Source: CAZSSM01 sp964609385 (GTDB lineage: Bacteria > Planctomycetota > Planctomycetia > Isosphaerales > Isosphaeraceae). From it: 64,000 nt of DNA. Both the position numbers and the translations under genes were made by a program. The notes under the pieces are model-generated. The model ran no database searches. It was not told the DNA's origin and was given only the letters and a program-made list of their open reading frames with translations. The stretch is from NCBI GenBank assembly GCA_964609385.1, contig CAZSSM010000011.1, positions 51,188-115,187 of the forward strand. Direction: 5' to 3'. Positions 27,037 to 37,259 of this stretch are shown here, in pieces (positions within the stretch are counted from its first letter, which is position 1; every line of letters begins with the position of its first letter).

Positions 27037-28257
27037 ATGAACATGCATGCCAACGTGATGGGCGGTCGAGCGATCAGCCTCATCGCCCTGCTCTCTGGAT
27101 CCTTTTTTGGAACCGGCGTCGGGCCGCTCCGAGCCCAAGTGTCGGCCATCGAGGCGACTTCCGGTACTTCGGCTGTTGTCATTGATCTGAACGACGATGT
27201 CGATCCGGGCCGCTACCGATTGGTTGTTGGGGATGAGCAGTGCGGGACAGTCGTAGTCTTCCGTGACGGGGACCGCACCCGTCTCGCAGGCCTCCTCGAT
27301 GATCGAGCCAAGACGAGCCGACGCGTTTCGCTGGTACCCCAGAGCGAACCGGACACAAAGACCGTTCGCTTCAACAAGGTCGGCTATGACGTCGAGGTCC
27401 GCATCGGAGACCAGTTGTTCACGCGTTACATTGCTTCCGACACCGAGTCGGCCAAGCCGTATCTCTTTCCGATCCTCGGTCCCGACGGGTTGGCGATGAC
27501 CCGCGCCTATCCGATGCAAGACGTCGACGACGAACGAAAAGACCATCCTCACCACCGCTCCTTCTGGTTCACACATGGAGAGGTCAACGGCGTCGACTTC
27601 TGGAGCGAGCGGCCGGGACGACACGGGACGATCGTTGAGGATGCCAAGCTCAATCAGATCGATGGCGCTTCGGCCGCCGTCTTGCAGACCCGCAACCTCT
27701 GGAAGGGGCTCGATGGATCGACCATCGCCGAGGACCAACGGACCTACATCTTCTATGGCGCTCTGAGCCCGCGGATCATCGACTTCCATGTCAACGTCCG
27801 TGCCCTCGATGAGCCGTTGACCTTTGGTAGCACCAAGGAAGGCGCCTTTGGGATCCGTGTCGCTTCGTCGATGGACGTCGACCGCGACGAGGGCGGCATG
27901 ATCATCAACGCCAATGGCCTGACCGATCGCGAAGCTTGGGGCAAGCCGGCCCCCTGGGTCGACTACGTTGGTCCCGTTGACGGCCGGACCATCGGCGCGG
28001 CCATCTTCAATCACCCCGAAAGCTTCCGGTTCCCGACCACTTGGCACGTCCGGACGTATGGCCTCTTCGCCGCCAATCCGTTCGGCTACGAGGACTTCGG
28101 CGCTCCGGGCACTGGCGAACACACCATCCCAGCCGGCGGCTCGATGACCCTCCGCTATCGAGTCCTGCTCCACGAGGGCGACTCGGAACAGGCACAGATC
28201 GCCCAGCGCTTCGAGGTCTACGCCCATCCCCCCACGATCGAAGTCACCCTGCCCTGA
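27037..28257 (+). CDS. Secreted DUF6807 (PmoA-like) protein
   Basis: TTGGAGGAA lies shortly before the ATG at 27037, which is chosen over the TTG of the same frame. A signal peptide (ALLSGSFFGTGVGPLRAQ) precedes a domain typical of planctomycete 'PmoA family' proteins: RYIASDTESAKPYLFPILGP, YPMQDVDDERKDHPHHRSFW, FTHGEVNGVDFW, and late motifs AIFNHPESFRFPTTWHVR and YGLFAANPFG. Despite the name these are not methane monooxygenases; they are thought to act on carbohydrates, without a proven reaction. It is a lone gene after opcA. Confidence 0.85.
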   Translation: MNMHANVMGGRAISLIALLSGSFFGTGVGPLRAQVSAIEATSGTSAVVIDLNDDVDPGRYRLVVGDEQCGTVVVFRDGDRTRLAGLLDDRAKTSRRVSLVPQSEPDTKTVRFNKVGYDVEVRIGDQLFTRYIASDTESAKPYLFPILGPDGLAMTRAYPMQDVDDERKDHPHHRSFWFTHGEVNGVDFWSERPGRHGTIVEDAKLNQIDGASAAVLQTRNLWKGLDGSTIAEDQRTYIFYGALSPRIIDFHVNVRALDEPLTFGSTKEGAFGIRVASSMDVDRDEGGMIINANGLTDREAWGKPAPWVDYVGPVDGRTIGAAIFNHPESFRFPTTWHVRTYGLFAANPFGYEDFGAPGTGEHTIPAGGSMTLRYRVLLHEGDSEQAQIAQRFEVYAHPPTIEVTLP

Positions 28258-28273
28258 CGGTTCTCGACCGCGA

Positions 28274-29023
28274 TCACGAGTCGTGAAACCCTCGGAGGTG
28301 ATCGACCAGCTCAGGCAGGAGGACGCCGGCGGGGCCTTCAAGGCAAACGTCGGCGAACTCGCTGAGTGGAGTGAGCTCGATATTGACCTCAACGACCGTG
28401 GTGCGTTGACTATCGGCAAACCGGACCAGACCGGCCGCCGGATAGACGACACCACCGGTCCCGATGATCATAAGAAGATCCGACTTCTCAATCGCCAGCG
28501 CCGCGTTGGCCAAGGCCTCTTCGGGAAGCATCTCACCGAACCAAACGACGCATGGCCGCAACCAAGCGCCACAGTCGTCGCAGGTCGGCCGATCGGGCAA
28601 CGATTCGCTAGAGCGATCAATTGTTTGCCCGCAGCCTGTACAACGAACCTCTTCCAGGTTGCCGTGCAGCTCGATAACGTTCCGACTGCCAGCACGCTGA
28701 TGGAGTCGGTCGACGTTCTGCGTGACGACCTGGCAATGGGCGACAAGTCCATCGAGTTCGACCAGGGCGCGGTGCCCCGGGTTAGGATCGGCTCGATGAA
28801 CGATCGATCGCCGATCGTTGTAGAACTTCCAGACGAGCGCCGGGTCGGCGGCGAACGCCTCGGGACTCGCTAGTTGCGTCGCGTCGCGCCCTTGCCAGAG
28901 CCCCCCCGCGCCTCGGAACGTCGGAATCCCGCTCTCGGCCGAAATCCCCGAACCGGTGAACGCCACCACGTGGCGCTCCGACCAGGGCTTCTCCGCATGA
29001 TGCTCGGCAATCCAGTCGAACAT
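28274..29023 (-). CDS. cobB: NAD-dependent protein deacylase (sirtuin, CobB type)
   Basis: Complete sirtuin of 249 residues. It has the NAD-binding motif TGSGISAESGIPTFRG, VTQNVDRLHQRAG, the catalytic His120 (IELHGNLEE) and a zinc site Cys128/131/148/151. Tyr68 and Arg71 (KFYNDRRS) form the Tyr-x-x-Arg pair that marks desuccinylating and demalonylating sirtuins of the CobB/SIRT5 type. It removes acyl groups from lysines with use of NAD. It converges with the DUF6807 gene, 16 bp away. Confidence 0.93.
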   Translation of the reverse strand: MFDWIAEHHAEKPWSERHVVAFTGSGISAESGIPTFRGAGGLWQGRDATQLASPEAFAADPALVWKFYNDRRSIVHRADPNPGHRALVELDGLVAHCQVVTQNVDRLHQRAGSRNVIELHGNLEEVRCTGCGQTIDRSSESLPDRPTCDDCGAWLRPCVVWFGEMLPEEALANAALAIEKSDLLMIIGTGGVVYPAAGLVRFADSQRTTVVEVNIELTPLSEFADVCLEGPAGVLLPELVDHLRGFHDS

Positions 29024-29114
29024 CAGATGTCCTCCGAGCCGCCCGGATCGACAGGCCCCGCTTCGGTCATCACGATTCTGGAGAAAAGAATCTAGGGATC
29101 ACGATCGACCCGGA

Positions 29115-29378
29115 TCAGAGTTCGGGGATCGAGCCGTTCTTGACAGCCCGGATGACGAAGGTCACTCCGGAACCGAGTAACAGGAACGGGACGGTGACCA
29201 TGAACAAGACACTGTAGGAGAACGCGTACTGGGTCGATGCCGAAGCCTCGCCCTCGGCGCCAGTCTGTTCGGCAAGACCGTCCTTGCAGTTCGGGCAGGC
29301 CGCGGCGATGTCGGGGCCGAGTAGCAAACAAACCAAAAGGGCCAACAGGGCGAGGACGAGGAGATTTCGAGCCGGCAT
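29115..29378 (-). CDS. Small secreted/membrane protein at the end of the oxidase cluster
   Basis: 87 residues with GGAGG 8 bases before the ATG. An N-terminal signal (LLVLALLALLVCLLLGP) precedes a short CPNCKDG motif and one transmembrane helix (LFMVTVPFLLLGSGVTFVI). The CxxC close to the membrane, next to a SCO protein gene, suggests a possible role in copper handling or oxidase assembly, but this is inference. It lies 21 bp downstream of the SCO-DUF420 gene. Confidence 0.65.
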   Translation of the reverse strand: MPARNLLVLALLALLVCLLLGPDIAAACPNCKDGLAEQTGAEGEASASTQYAFSYSVLFMVTVPFLLLGSGVTFVIRAVKNGSIPEL

Positions 29379-29399
29379 CCCAGGAGCCTCCAGTGAGCG

Positions 29400-30488
29400 T
29401 TAGGCGGTGATGGACGTGGCGGAGACGTCGAGTTGGTAGAGCAGCAGGTAAACGATGACGCCCGTCACTGACACGTAGATCCAGATAGGGAACGTGATCC
29501 TCGAGTACTTCTTGTGGACGTCGAATCGGCCTCGGGCCGCTTGGTAAACCGTTAACGCGATCAACGGAAGCATCCCAGCGGCTAAGACCACATGTGAGAG
29601 CAGGATCGTGTAGTAGATCGGGCGGATCCAACCGGTCCCCTCGAACGGGACGCTTCCCACATAGTAGTGGTACACCAGATAACAGCTAAGGAAGACCGCT
29701 GAGAGGGTTAGTGAAGCGATCATCAAAGCCGCATGGAGTCGTCGGCGTCGGCTAAGGATCAGGACCCAACCGGCCATCAGCGTGAGTGTGCAACTTCCGT
29801 TGAGACCAGCGTTGATGGCTGGTAGGGACCAGACCCAGTCGGGCGGATCGCGCTCGGCCAGTTGTGCGAGCCGTTCGGCTCGGGCAATCAACGTCTCGAC
29901 CTGTTGGGGATCGCTGGAGTCGAAGTAGCCGACAATCTGTCCCCTCACATCAACAAGCGCCAACCGACCGCTGTGCGAGATCTGCTCAGCACCTTGCGCT
30001 TGAGCTTCCGCATCGGTCTCGATCGCCGGCAATTTGAAACCACCGGTGACCAGGCCGCGAGCGGCCTCCTCGTTTCCGGTCAGGAACCACCAGCGTTCCG
30101 GGTCGGCTTCGAACCGCTCGGCGTATCGCGTGAGGACTTCGGGCGAATCGTACGCGGGATCGACCGAGATGCTGACCAGGTGGATCGCTTCGGAATCGAG
30201 AGCATCTTGGATCTGAGCCATGACCGCCGAGATCTTCGGGCATGAGGCCGGACATCGCGTGAAGATGAATGAGGCGATCCAGACCGACTCGTCGAGGTCG
30301 GACCGCTCGACAACGCGACCAGATCGCTCCACCAAGGAGAACTCCGGAACCTCCAGGGGGTTCTCCGAGAGGTCGCTGGCGACGCGGAACAGGTCCGGAT
30401 CGGTCGAGATCCGACCGAAGCAGAAGGCCCCGGCCAGGACGATCGAGACGACGACGCTCCCCAGGCCGATCCGATAGGAGGTGCTCAC
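29400..30488 (-). CDS. SCO1/SenC copper chaperone fused to a DUF420 membrane domain
   Basis: The preferred start is the GTG at 30488, 6 bases after GAGG; a GTG two codons earlier abuts that site. The N-terminal anchor helix is followed by a SCO thioredoxin fold with the copper motif FTRCPASCPK (Cys79, Cys83) and the conserved His in ISHSGRLALVD. The C-terminal 150 residues hold four or more transmembrane helices with the DUF420 pattern (YVSVTGVIVYLLLY at the end, HVVLAAGMLPLIAL). SCO proteins load the CuA centre of oxidase subunit II. DUF420 proteins are usually separate genes in cta clusters. Confidence 0.88.
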   Translation of the reverse strand: MSTSYRIGLGSVVVSIVLAGAFCFGRISTDPDLFRVASDLSENPLEVPEFSLVERSGRVVERSDLDESVWIASFIFTRCPASCPKISAVMAQIQDALDSEAIHLVSISVDPAYDSPEVLTRYAERFEADPERWWFLTGNEEAARGLVTGGFKLPAIETDAEAQAQGAEQISHSGRLALVDVRGQIVGYFDSSDPQQVETLIARAERLAQLAERDPPDWVWSLPAINAGLNGSCTLTLMAGWVLILSRRRRLHAALMIASLTLSAVFLSCYLVYHYYVGSVPFEGTGWIRPIYYTILLSHVVLAAGMLPLIALTVYQAARGRFDVHKKYSRITFPIWIYVSVTGVIVYLLLYQLDVSATSITA

Positions 30489-30588
30489 GATCACCCTCGA
30501 CTGGTCAATTCGACCGATGATGCTCGTGAACCGACCGGACCAGCCATCACCAAGGTCCGGTCGTCACGAAGATGCGGTAATGAACGGA

Positions 30589-30990
30589 TCACAGGGTAGG
30601 CGCTTCGGGACCGATGGTCGTCCACTCGTGATGGAAGATCATGTCGGGGACCAGGAACGCCAGCAGGAAGAGCAGGAGGAAGATGGTCGGCCCCAAGACA
30701 TACAGGAACCAACGCCCTTCGGTTTTGACCCGCATCAAGTAAAAGCTGATCAAAAAGACGTAGACACCAACCAAGCTGACCAGGGCTAGAGTGGTCAAAT
30801 TCTTGAGGGCATCGCCTCCGAGGAAGTTCCAGAGGCCGATCAGGAGGAACTCGCTAACCAGGACGACCAGCATCAAGGCCCAGAGCCAGAGGATCGAAGG
30901 TCCCCCGGCCGTGACGTCGTTGTAAGTCGCGGTCTGGGTCTCGGCGCCGGTCGTGGTCACATTCGACTCGTTGGACTGGGTCTCGCTCAT
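30589..30990 (-). CDS. Cytochrome c oxidase subunit IV-type membrane protein
   Basis: 133 residues with three transmembrane helices (WLWALMLVVLVSEFLLIGLW, LTTLALVSLVGVYVFLISFY and FLYVLGPTIFLLLFLLAFLV), the form of bacterial subunit IV (CtaF/CoxD-like). The start at 30990 begins a polar Thr-rich N-terminus; the longer ORF to 31251 overlaps subunit III and is unlikely. It lies about 110 bp after the subunit III gene. Confidence 0.8.
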   Translation of the reverse strand: MSETQSNESNVTTTGAETQTATYNDVTAGGPSILWLWALMLVVLVSEFLLIGLWNFLGGDALKNLTTLALVSLVGVYVFLISFYLMRVKTEGRWFLYVLGPTIFLLLFLLAFLVPDMIFHHEWTTIGPEAPTL

Positions 30991-31099
30991 GGATCCAGGA
31001 CCTTTCGTTGTTCCTTGTGATAGGACGAGATCGACACGAGGCGGTCCCATTCGCATCGGGGGAACCGCTGTGGGACGATCGGGACGATGTCGGGGCCGA

Positions 31100-31888
31100 T
31101 CAGATGAGGTAGACGACGGTGAACAGGAGGATCCAGACGAGATCGACGAAGTGCCAATAGAGCCCAGCGTTTTCGACCGAGGCGTGGCGTTCTCGGGTGT
31201 AGTAGTTCGGTCGGAGCGATTGGAGCCAGACAATGAACAGGCAGACGACACCGCCGGCGACGTGGGCGCCGTGGAAACCGGTCATCACATAAAAGCAGGA
31301 GGCGAAGAGACTCACATCGGGAGTGAAGTGGCCTGTTGGTGTGATGGTCGCGGGGTACCCATGGAGGAAGAGCAACGAGGCGTACTCGTAGACTTGCACA
31401 CCGAGGAAGACGGATCCTAAGAACGCGGAGATGAGTAGCCAGCGACTGAGACCGGCCTTGTCCCCTCGGCGGATTCGTGCGATCCCGATGCTGAGGGTGA
31501 CTGAGGAGGTCATCAGGATGATCGTGTTGACGGCCGTCAGCGGGATGTTGAGCGGGTTGGTCGCCTCATCGAAGGGGCGTGGCCACTGATAAAACTTGGG
31601 ATAGATCCCTTCGCGGGCCAGGTCAGCGCTCACCAACTCGATCTGAGCCTGGGGCGTGTTGGGCGGGAAGGTGTCGCTGTAGGCGGCATTCGAGCTGCCA
31701 CCGCGAAGCACGAGATATCCGCCGATCAGCCCTGTGAAGAACATGACCTCAGTGCCGAGGAACAACCACATGGCCAACTTGGCCGGCGTCAGCGCTTCGC
31801 GGCCGGCCATCGGCCCGGGGGCCAGAGAGTATTCCGGCACACCATGGCCGGAGGCGGCGTGGGCGGTCAATGCGGCAGCGTCAGCCAT
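31100..31888 (-). CDS. ctaE: Cytochrome c oxidase subunit III
   Basis: The ATG at 31888 has GAAGGA about 9 bases upstream. Subunit III motifs are clear: KLAMWLFLGTEVMFFTGLIG (helix with the conserved Glu), LTAVNTIILMTSSVTLSIG, YEYASLLF, YVMTGFHGAHVAGGVVCL and NAGLYWHFVDLVWILLFTVV. It is the quinol/cytochrome c oxidase subunit that stabilises proton uptake. It begins about 50 bp after the end of ctaB on the same strand. Confidence 0.95.
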   Translation of the reverse strand: MADAAALTAHAASGHGVPEYSLAPGPMAGREALTPAKLAMWLFLGTEVMFFTGLIGGYLVLRGGSSNAAYSDTFPPNTPQAQIELVSADLAREGIYPKFYQWPRPFDEATNPLNIPLTAVNTIILMTSSVTLSIGIARIRRGDKAGLSRWLLISAFLGSVFLGVQVYEYASLLFLHGYPATITPTGHFTPDVSLFASCFYVMTGFHGAHVAGGVVCLFIVWLQSLRPNYYTRERHASVENAGLYWHFVDLVWILLFTVVYLI

Positions 31889-31938
31889 AACGGAAATTCC
31901 TTCAGAGGAGGGTTGGACGTGGGCGTCAACCTTTGGAC

Positions 31939-32889
31939 TCAGGCCGGCAACAGATCGAACAAGAGGAAACCGAGGACGCAAGGCAGGTAGAGGAAGGAGC
32001 TACCCAGCAGAGCACGGGCAGTGCTGTCGTCGGGCTCGAGGGCGAACCGCCAGGCGCGGTGGAGGTAGTACAGGCCGCCCAAGGTTGATCCCAAGGCGAA
32101 CCAAGGACCAGCCAACCCGACCAAGCATGGCAGGAGCCCGACCGGCACCAGGACCAGGGCATGGAGCGCCGCCTGTCGACCGCTAGCCCGCCCGTCGGAG
32201 TCGTACCGTGAGAGCATCCGGTAACCAGCGCGGGTGTAGTCGCGCCGGTAGATCCAAGCGATGGCCAAGAAGTGCGGGAACTGCCAGAGCCAGAGGATCA
32301 GGAACAGCGACCAGGCTTCAGGACCCATCCGTCCGGTGGCGGCAGCCCAGCCGATGACCGGCGGCAGGGCGCCTGGGATCGCACCGACGGCGGTGTTTAA
32401 TGTCGTTCGCGTTTTTAGTGGGGTGTAGAGCCCGACGTAAGCCAGGAACGTCAAGGCAGCTAGAAGCGCGGCGAGGGCGTTGGCGGTCGTCCATAGGAGG
32501 GCCAAGCCGAGTAACAGCAGGATCGTTGCGAAGACGGCGGCCTCGATCGGTCGGACCCGCTCGGCCGGGAGCGGTCGGTTGGCGGTCCGGTTCATCAAGG
32601 AGTCACGATCGCGCTCGAGGATCTGGTTCCAGGCGCTTGCCGCTCCTGCGACCAACCCCGTGGCCAGGACCGTGGTTAAGAGGGCCAGCGGGTGCGAGCC
32701 TCCGTGAGCCCCAGCCACATAGCCGACGGCCACGGTGACGAGGACCATCACAGTCAAGCGTGGCTTGGTCAGCCGGCTCAGGTCGACTAACCAGGCAGCG
32801 GTCCAGGTCGTAGGTGCTGACGTGGGGGCGGCCAAGGACGAGAGTGGTCGCGTGGTCGTATCGAGTGAGGACGCGGACATCTCAGACAT
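31939..32889 (-). CDS. ctaB: Protoheme IX farnesyltransferase (heme O synthase)
   Basis: A UbiA-type prenyltransferase of 316 residues. The first Asp-rich motif is NQILERDRDSLMNRT with NRPLP, and the second half carries YRRDYTRAGYRML. About eight hydrophobic helices are present. It adds a farnesyl chain to heme b to give heme O, the substrate of CtaA. Its start overlaps the end of ctaA by 8 bp, so the two heme-modifying steps are coupled in translation. Confidence 0.95.
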   Translation of the reverse strand: MSEMSASSLDTTTRPLSSLAAPTSAPTTWTAAWLVDLSRLTKPRLTVMVLVTVAVGYVAGAHGGSHPLALLTTVLATGLVAGAASAWNQILERDRDSLMNRTANRPLPAERVRPIEAAVFATILLLLGLALLWTTANALAALLAALTFLAYVGLYTPLKTRTTLNTAVGAIPGALPPVIGWAAATGRMGPEAWSLFLILWLWQFPHFLAIAWIYRRDYTRAGYRMLSRYDSDGRASGRQAALHALVLVPVGLLPCLVGLAGPWFALGSTLGGLYYLHRAWRFALEPDDSTARALLGSSFLYLPCVLGFLLFDLLPA

Positions 32890-33961
32890 GTCCTTCCGAT
32901 GTGACGTGGAGACGAGGTCCGGTCCCGGGTAGCCATCCGGTCGAGTCGAGCCAGGAGCCTTGACTCAACAAGTTGGTTTGGAGTCCGTCGGCCCCCGAGC
33001 CATGGAGGAATCGCCCGGCCTGCATGGCCAGTACAGTGGCTGAGGCCAGCAACAAAGCGCCGTTGGCTTGATGGCCGGTCCGAATGACTGCTTCGATCGC
33101 GTCGACGGTCCGAGGGATGCCGTCGAAGGGTCGAAGGACCCACCACGATGCGACGCCGAGGCTGATTTGAATCACCAAACCCAGCCCCAACCAACGGGCT
33201 GGCCAGGCGACTGCCGACGAGTTCAAGCGTTGACCTTGGATGACCATCCAAGCACCTAGGCCGAGCACCACCAGACTGAACCCGGCGTGCATCATCAGAG
33301 CCCCTAGCGAGCCGAAATGGCGGAGCCAAGCGCCGAGGACGATCTGCGATTCCACCGCGAACAGTAGAAACACCGACAATAATCGGACTTGACCACGATC
33401 GGGTCGACCCACCGGACGATCAAGCCCGGGCGACCATCGACGGCTGGTCAAGACGCAGAGCGCGACCATGAGGCTGAAGAAGATCTGGCCAGTGATCCCG
33501 TGGACCATCGCCAACTCGGTCGAATTGAGCCGGACCCGGTAGCCACCCAAGACACCTTGAGAGATGACACCGACCAACACCGCGAGGGCTAGCAGCTTCA
33601 TCCACTTCCGCGGATCGGCGATCATCAAGTAAACGCTCAGGCCCAGAACGACCAAGCCAACACCGGCACCCAGCAGACGATGACCGTGTTCGACGAAGAC
33701 GCCCCAGGAGGCGTTGATGAAGTCGTACAGGAACATGTTGACCCCGAAGGTGGTTGGCCAATCGGGGACGGCCATGCCCACGCGATAAGTCGTGACCATT
33801 CCCCCAACGAACAGCAGGGGCCAGGTCAGGATAGTCGCCAGGAGGGTCAGCCGGAACGGCCAGCGACCGAGCCCTGGGGTCAAAGCCTGGTCGGGTCGTG
33901 GGGCACATTCGGTAGCGGTTTGAGGCGACGAGACGGAGGTCGGTTCCGTGACGAGCGTCAT
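32882..33961 (-). CDS. ctaA: Heme A synthase
   Basis: The start at 33961 follows a GGTGG site; the frame is open to 34060. Eight transmembrane helices carry the paired heme-binding His residues: FVEHGHRLLGAG, MVHGITGQIFFS, LMMHAGFSLVVLG and RTGHQANGALLLA. The first helix ends in VGGMVTTYRVGMAVPDWPTT, the family signature. It oxidises the methyl group of heme O to give heme A for the oxidase encoded just upstream. The last 40 residues are a polar extension. Confidence 0.93.
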   Translation of the reverse strand: MTLVTEPTSVSSPQTATECAPRPDQALTPGLGRWPFRLTLLATILTWPLLFVGGMVTTYRVGMAVPDWPTTFGVNMFLYDFINASWGVFVEHGHRLLGAGVGLVVLGLSVYLMIADPRKWMKLLALAVLVGVISQGVLGGYRVRLNSTELAMVHGITGQIFFSLMVALCVLTSRRWSPGLDRPVGRPDRGQVRLLSVFLLFAVESQIVLGAWLRHFGSLGALMMHAGFSLVVLGLGAWMVIQGQRLNSSAVAWPARWLGLGLVIQISLGVASWWVLRPFDGIPRTVDAIEAVIRTGHQANGALLLASATVLAMQAGRFLHGSGADGLQTNLLSQGSWLDSTGWLPGTGPRLHVTSEGHV

Positions 33962-34246
33962 GAGCGCGTGACCACCATGAAGAGGGGTCGGGGACAGGGC
34001 GGTACGATCGGTCCTTCTCCCAATGACAGAGAGAAGGACCTTAAGGAATCGGATTGGCACTGAACATCTTGAGATGACGTGGGCACGAAGACAATGAGAC
34101 CGATCAAAGAACCGTCGCGACTAAGGAACGTTGAGCAGAACTTCCGATCACCGACTTGAAGGAAGAGGCGGTGATCGGGAAGGGTTCGTTCGATCAAGAA
34201 ATCGAATCGAAATCAAATTCAATTCTGATCAGATCGACTCTTGACT

Positions 34247-36076
<1,830 letters not shown>

Positions 36077-36149
36077 GGGTCAGGAGAACCTCCGAACCGT
36101 CGTGGGATGGATGGAACGAGATGGGGCGGTTGCTGTTTGCCGAAGGAAA

Positions 36150-37016
36150 TTATGGGGTCGACGCGGTGGCGACGGCCATGGCTGATCCTGGAGATGTGGT
36201 CCCGGTCACCTGTGGGGCAGTTGCGGGTATCTGAGAGGACTCGTCGAAGCCGTCTTCGGCTTGTTCCTGGATCGCCTGGTTCATCCAGCTTTCGAAGTCC
36301 TCGCGGGTTTCGTGGACGATGATCTCGGCCCGCATCTTGTAGTGGCCCCACCCGCAAAGCTCAGCGCAGACCAGTTCGTGTGTGCCGGAAGTGTCTGCGT
36401 CGAACCAGACCGGGATCTTCAATCCCGGCACCGCGTCCTGCTTGATCCGCATCGCCGGCACGAAGAAGGCGTGCAGCACGTCCTCGGCGGTCAGGTGGAT
36501 CAGCGTGTCCTCGTCCTTGACCATGTGCAGCTCGTTGACCAGGAACAGGTCATCGTGGGTGTGCATTTCTTGGTCAGGACCGGGATAGCGGATTTTCCAT
36601 TGGAACTGGCGACCGGTCACTTCAGCCAGGACGGGCACGTCAGGCTGCTGGCTCTGGAACTTGATCTTGGCCCACGCATCCATCTGGTAGACGGCCAAGA
36701 AGAAGAGGATAACTGCCGGGATCGCCGACCAAATCACCTCGAGCTTCACGTTGCCGTGTGAGTACCAGGCCGGGCGCTGATCGTCGGGTCGCTCGGCGTA
36801 CTTGTAGGTGGCGTAAACGAAGAAGGCCATGTAGCCGACGAAAACCACCCCGGTCAGGCCCAGGATGATCAAGAACAGTTCGTCGACGCTCTCGCCCAAG
36901 GTGGCGATGTTGTCGAGAAACCAGTACCCGCCCTCAGGATTGAAGGGGGCGTAAATGAAGACCGCCGTGCTGAAGACAGCCGAGGCGGCGAACAAGATGG
37001 TCCAGAACAATCGCAC
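36150..37016 (-). CDS. ctaC: Cytochrome c oxidase subunit II (CuA)
   Basis: A GTG start at 37016 with GGGGAGAG some 8 bases upstream is preferred; the alternative TTG at 37160 lacks a site. Two N-terminal helices (LFWTILFAASAVFSTAVF and ELFLIILGLTGVVFVGYM) precede the cupredoxin domain. CuA ligands are visible in HAFFVPAMRIKQD and CAELCGWGHYKM (two Cys, His, Met). It takes electrons from cytochrome c and passes them to subunit I. A low-complexity tail rich in Thr and Ser follows. No fused heme c domain is present; a separate diheme cytochrome gene lies upstream. Confidence 0.93.
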   Translation of the reverse strand: MRLFWTILFAASAVFSTAVFIYAPFNPEGGYWFLDNIATLGESVDELFLIILGLTGVVFVGYMAFFVYATYKYAERPDDQRPAWYSHGNVKLEVIWSAIPAVILFFLAVYQMDAWAKIKFQSQQPDVPVLAEVTGRQFQWKIRYPGPDQEMHTHDDLFLVNELHMVKDEDTLIHLTAEDVLHAFFVPAMRIKQDAVPGLKIPVWFDADTSGTHELVCAELCGWGHYKMRAEIIVHETREDFESWMNQAIQEQAEDGFDESSQIPATAPQVTGTTSPGSAMAVATASTP

Positions 37017-37259
37017 CGGAGGGCTCTCCCCTTCGTCGACGACAGCGGATGATGAGGGCGTTTCACGTACGCGTTGGCATTGCGAGACGAATGATTCGGA
37101 GTGGCGGCTCAGGACTCGTCGCGTTGCGTTGCGTTGCGGATCCGATTCGAGGCCAAACAAGGAACCCCGACTAAGTGCCGGGGAAGGATATGACCGGATC
37201 GGAACGACAGTCGGGAAGGAGATGCGTTTCGCAACGGATCGAGCCGAAAAGCCGTTCGC

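Noticed and set aside
27034..28455. 473-codon open frame on the minus strand, antisense to the DUF6807 gene
   Set aside because: It is a GC-skew shadow: the plus-strand gene has a signal peptide, ribosome binding site and known domain, while the antisense product has no features.
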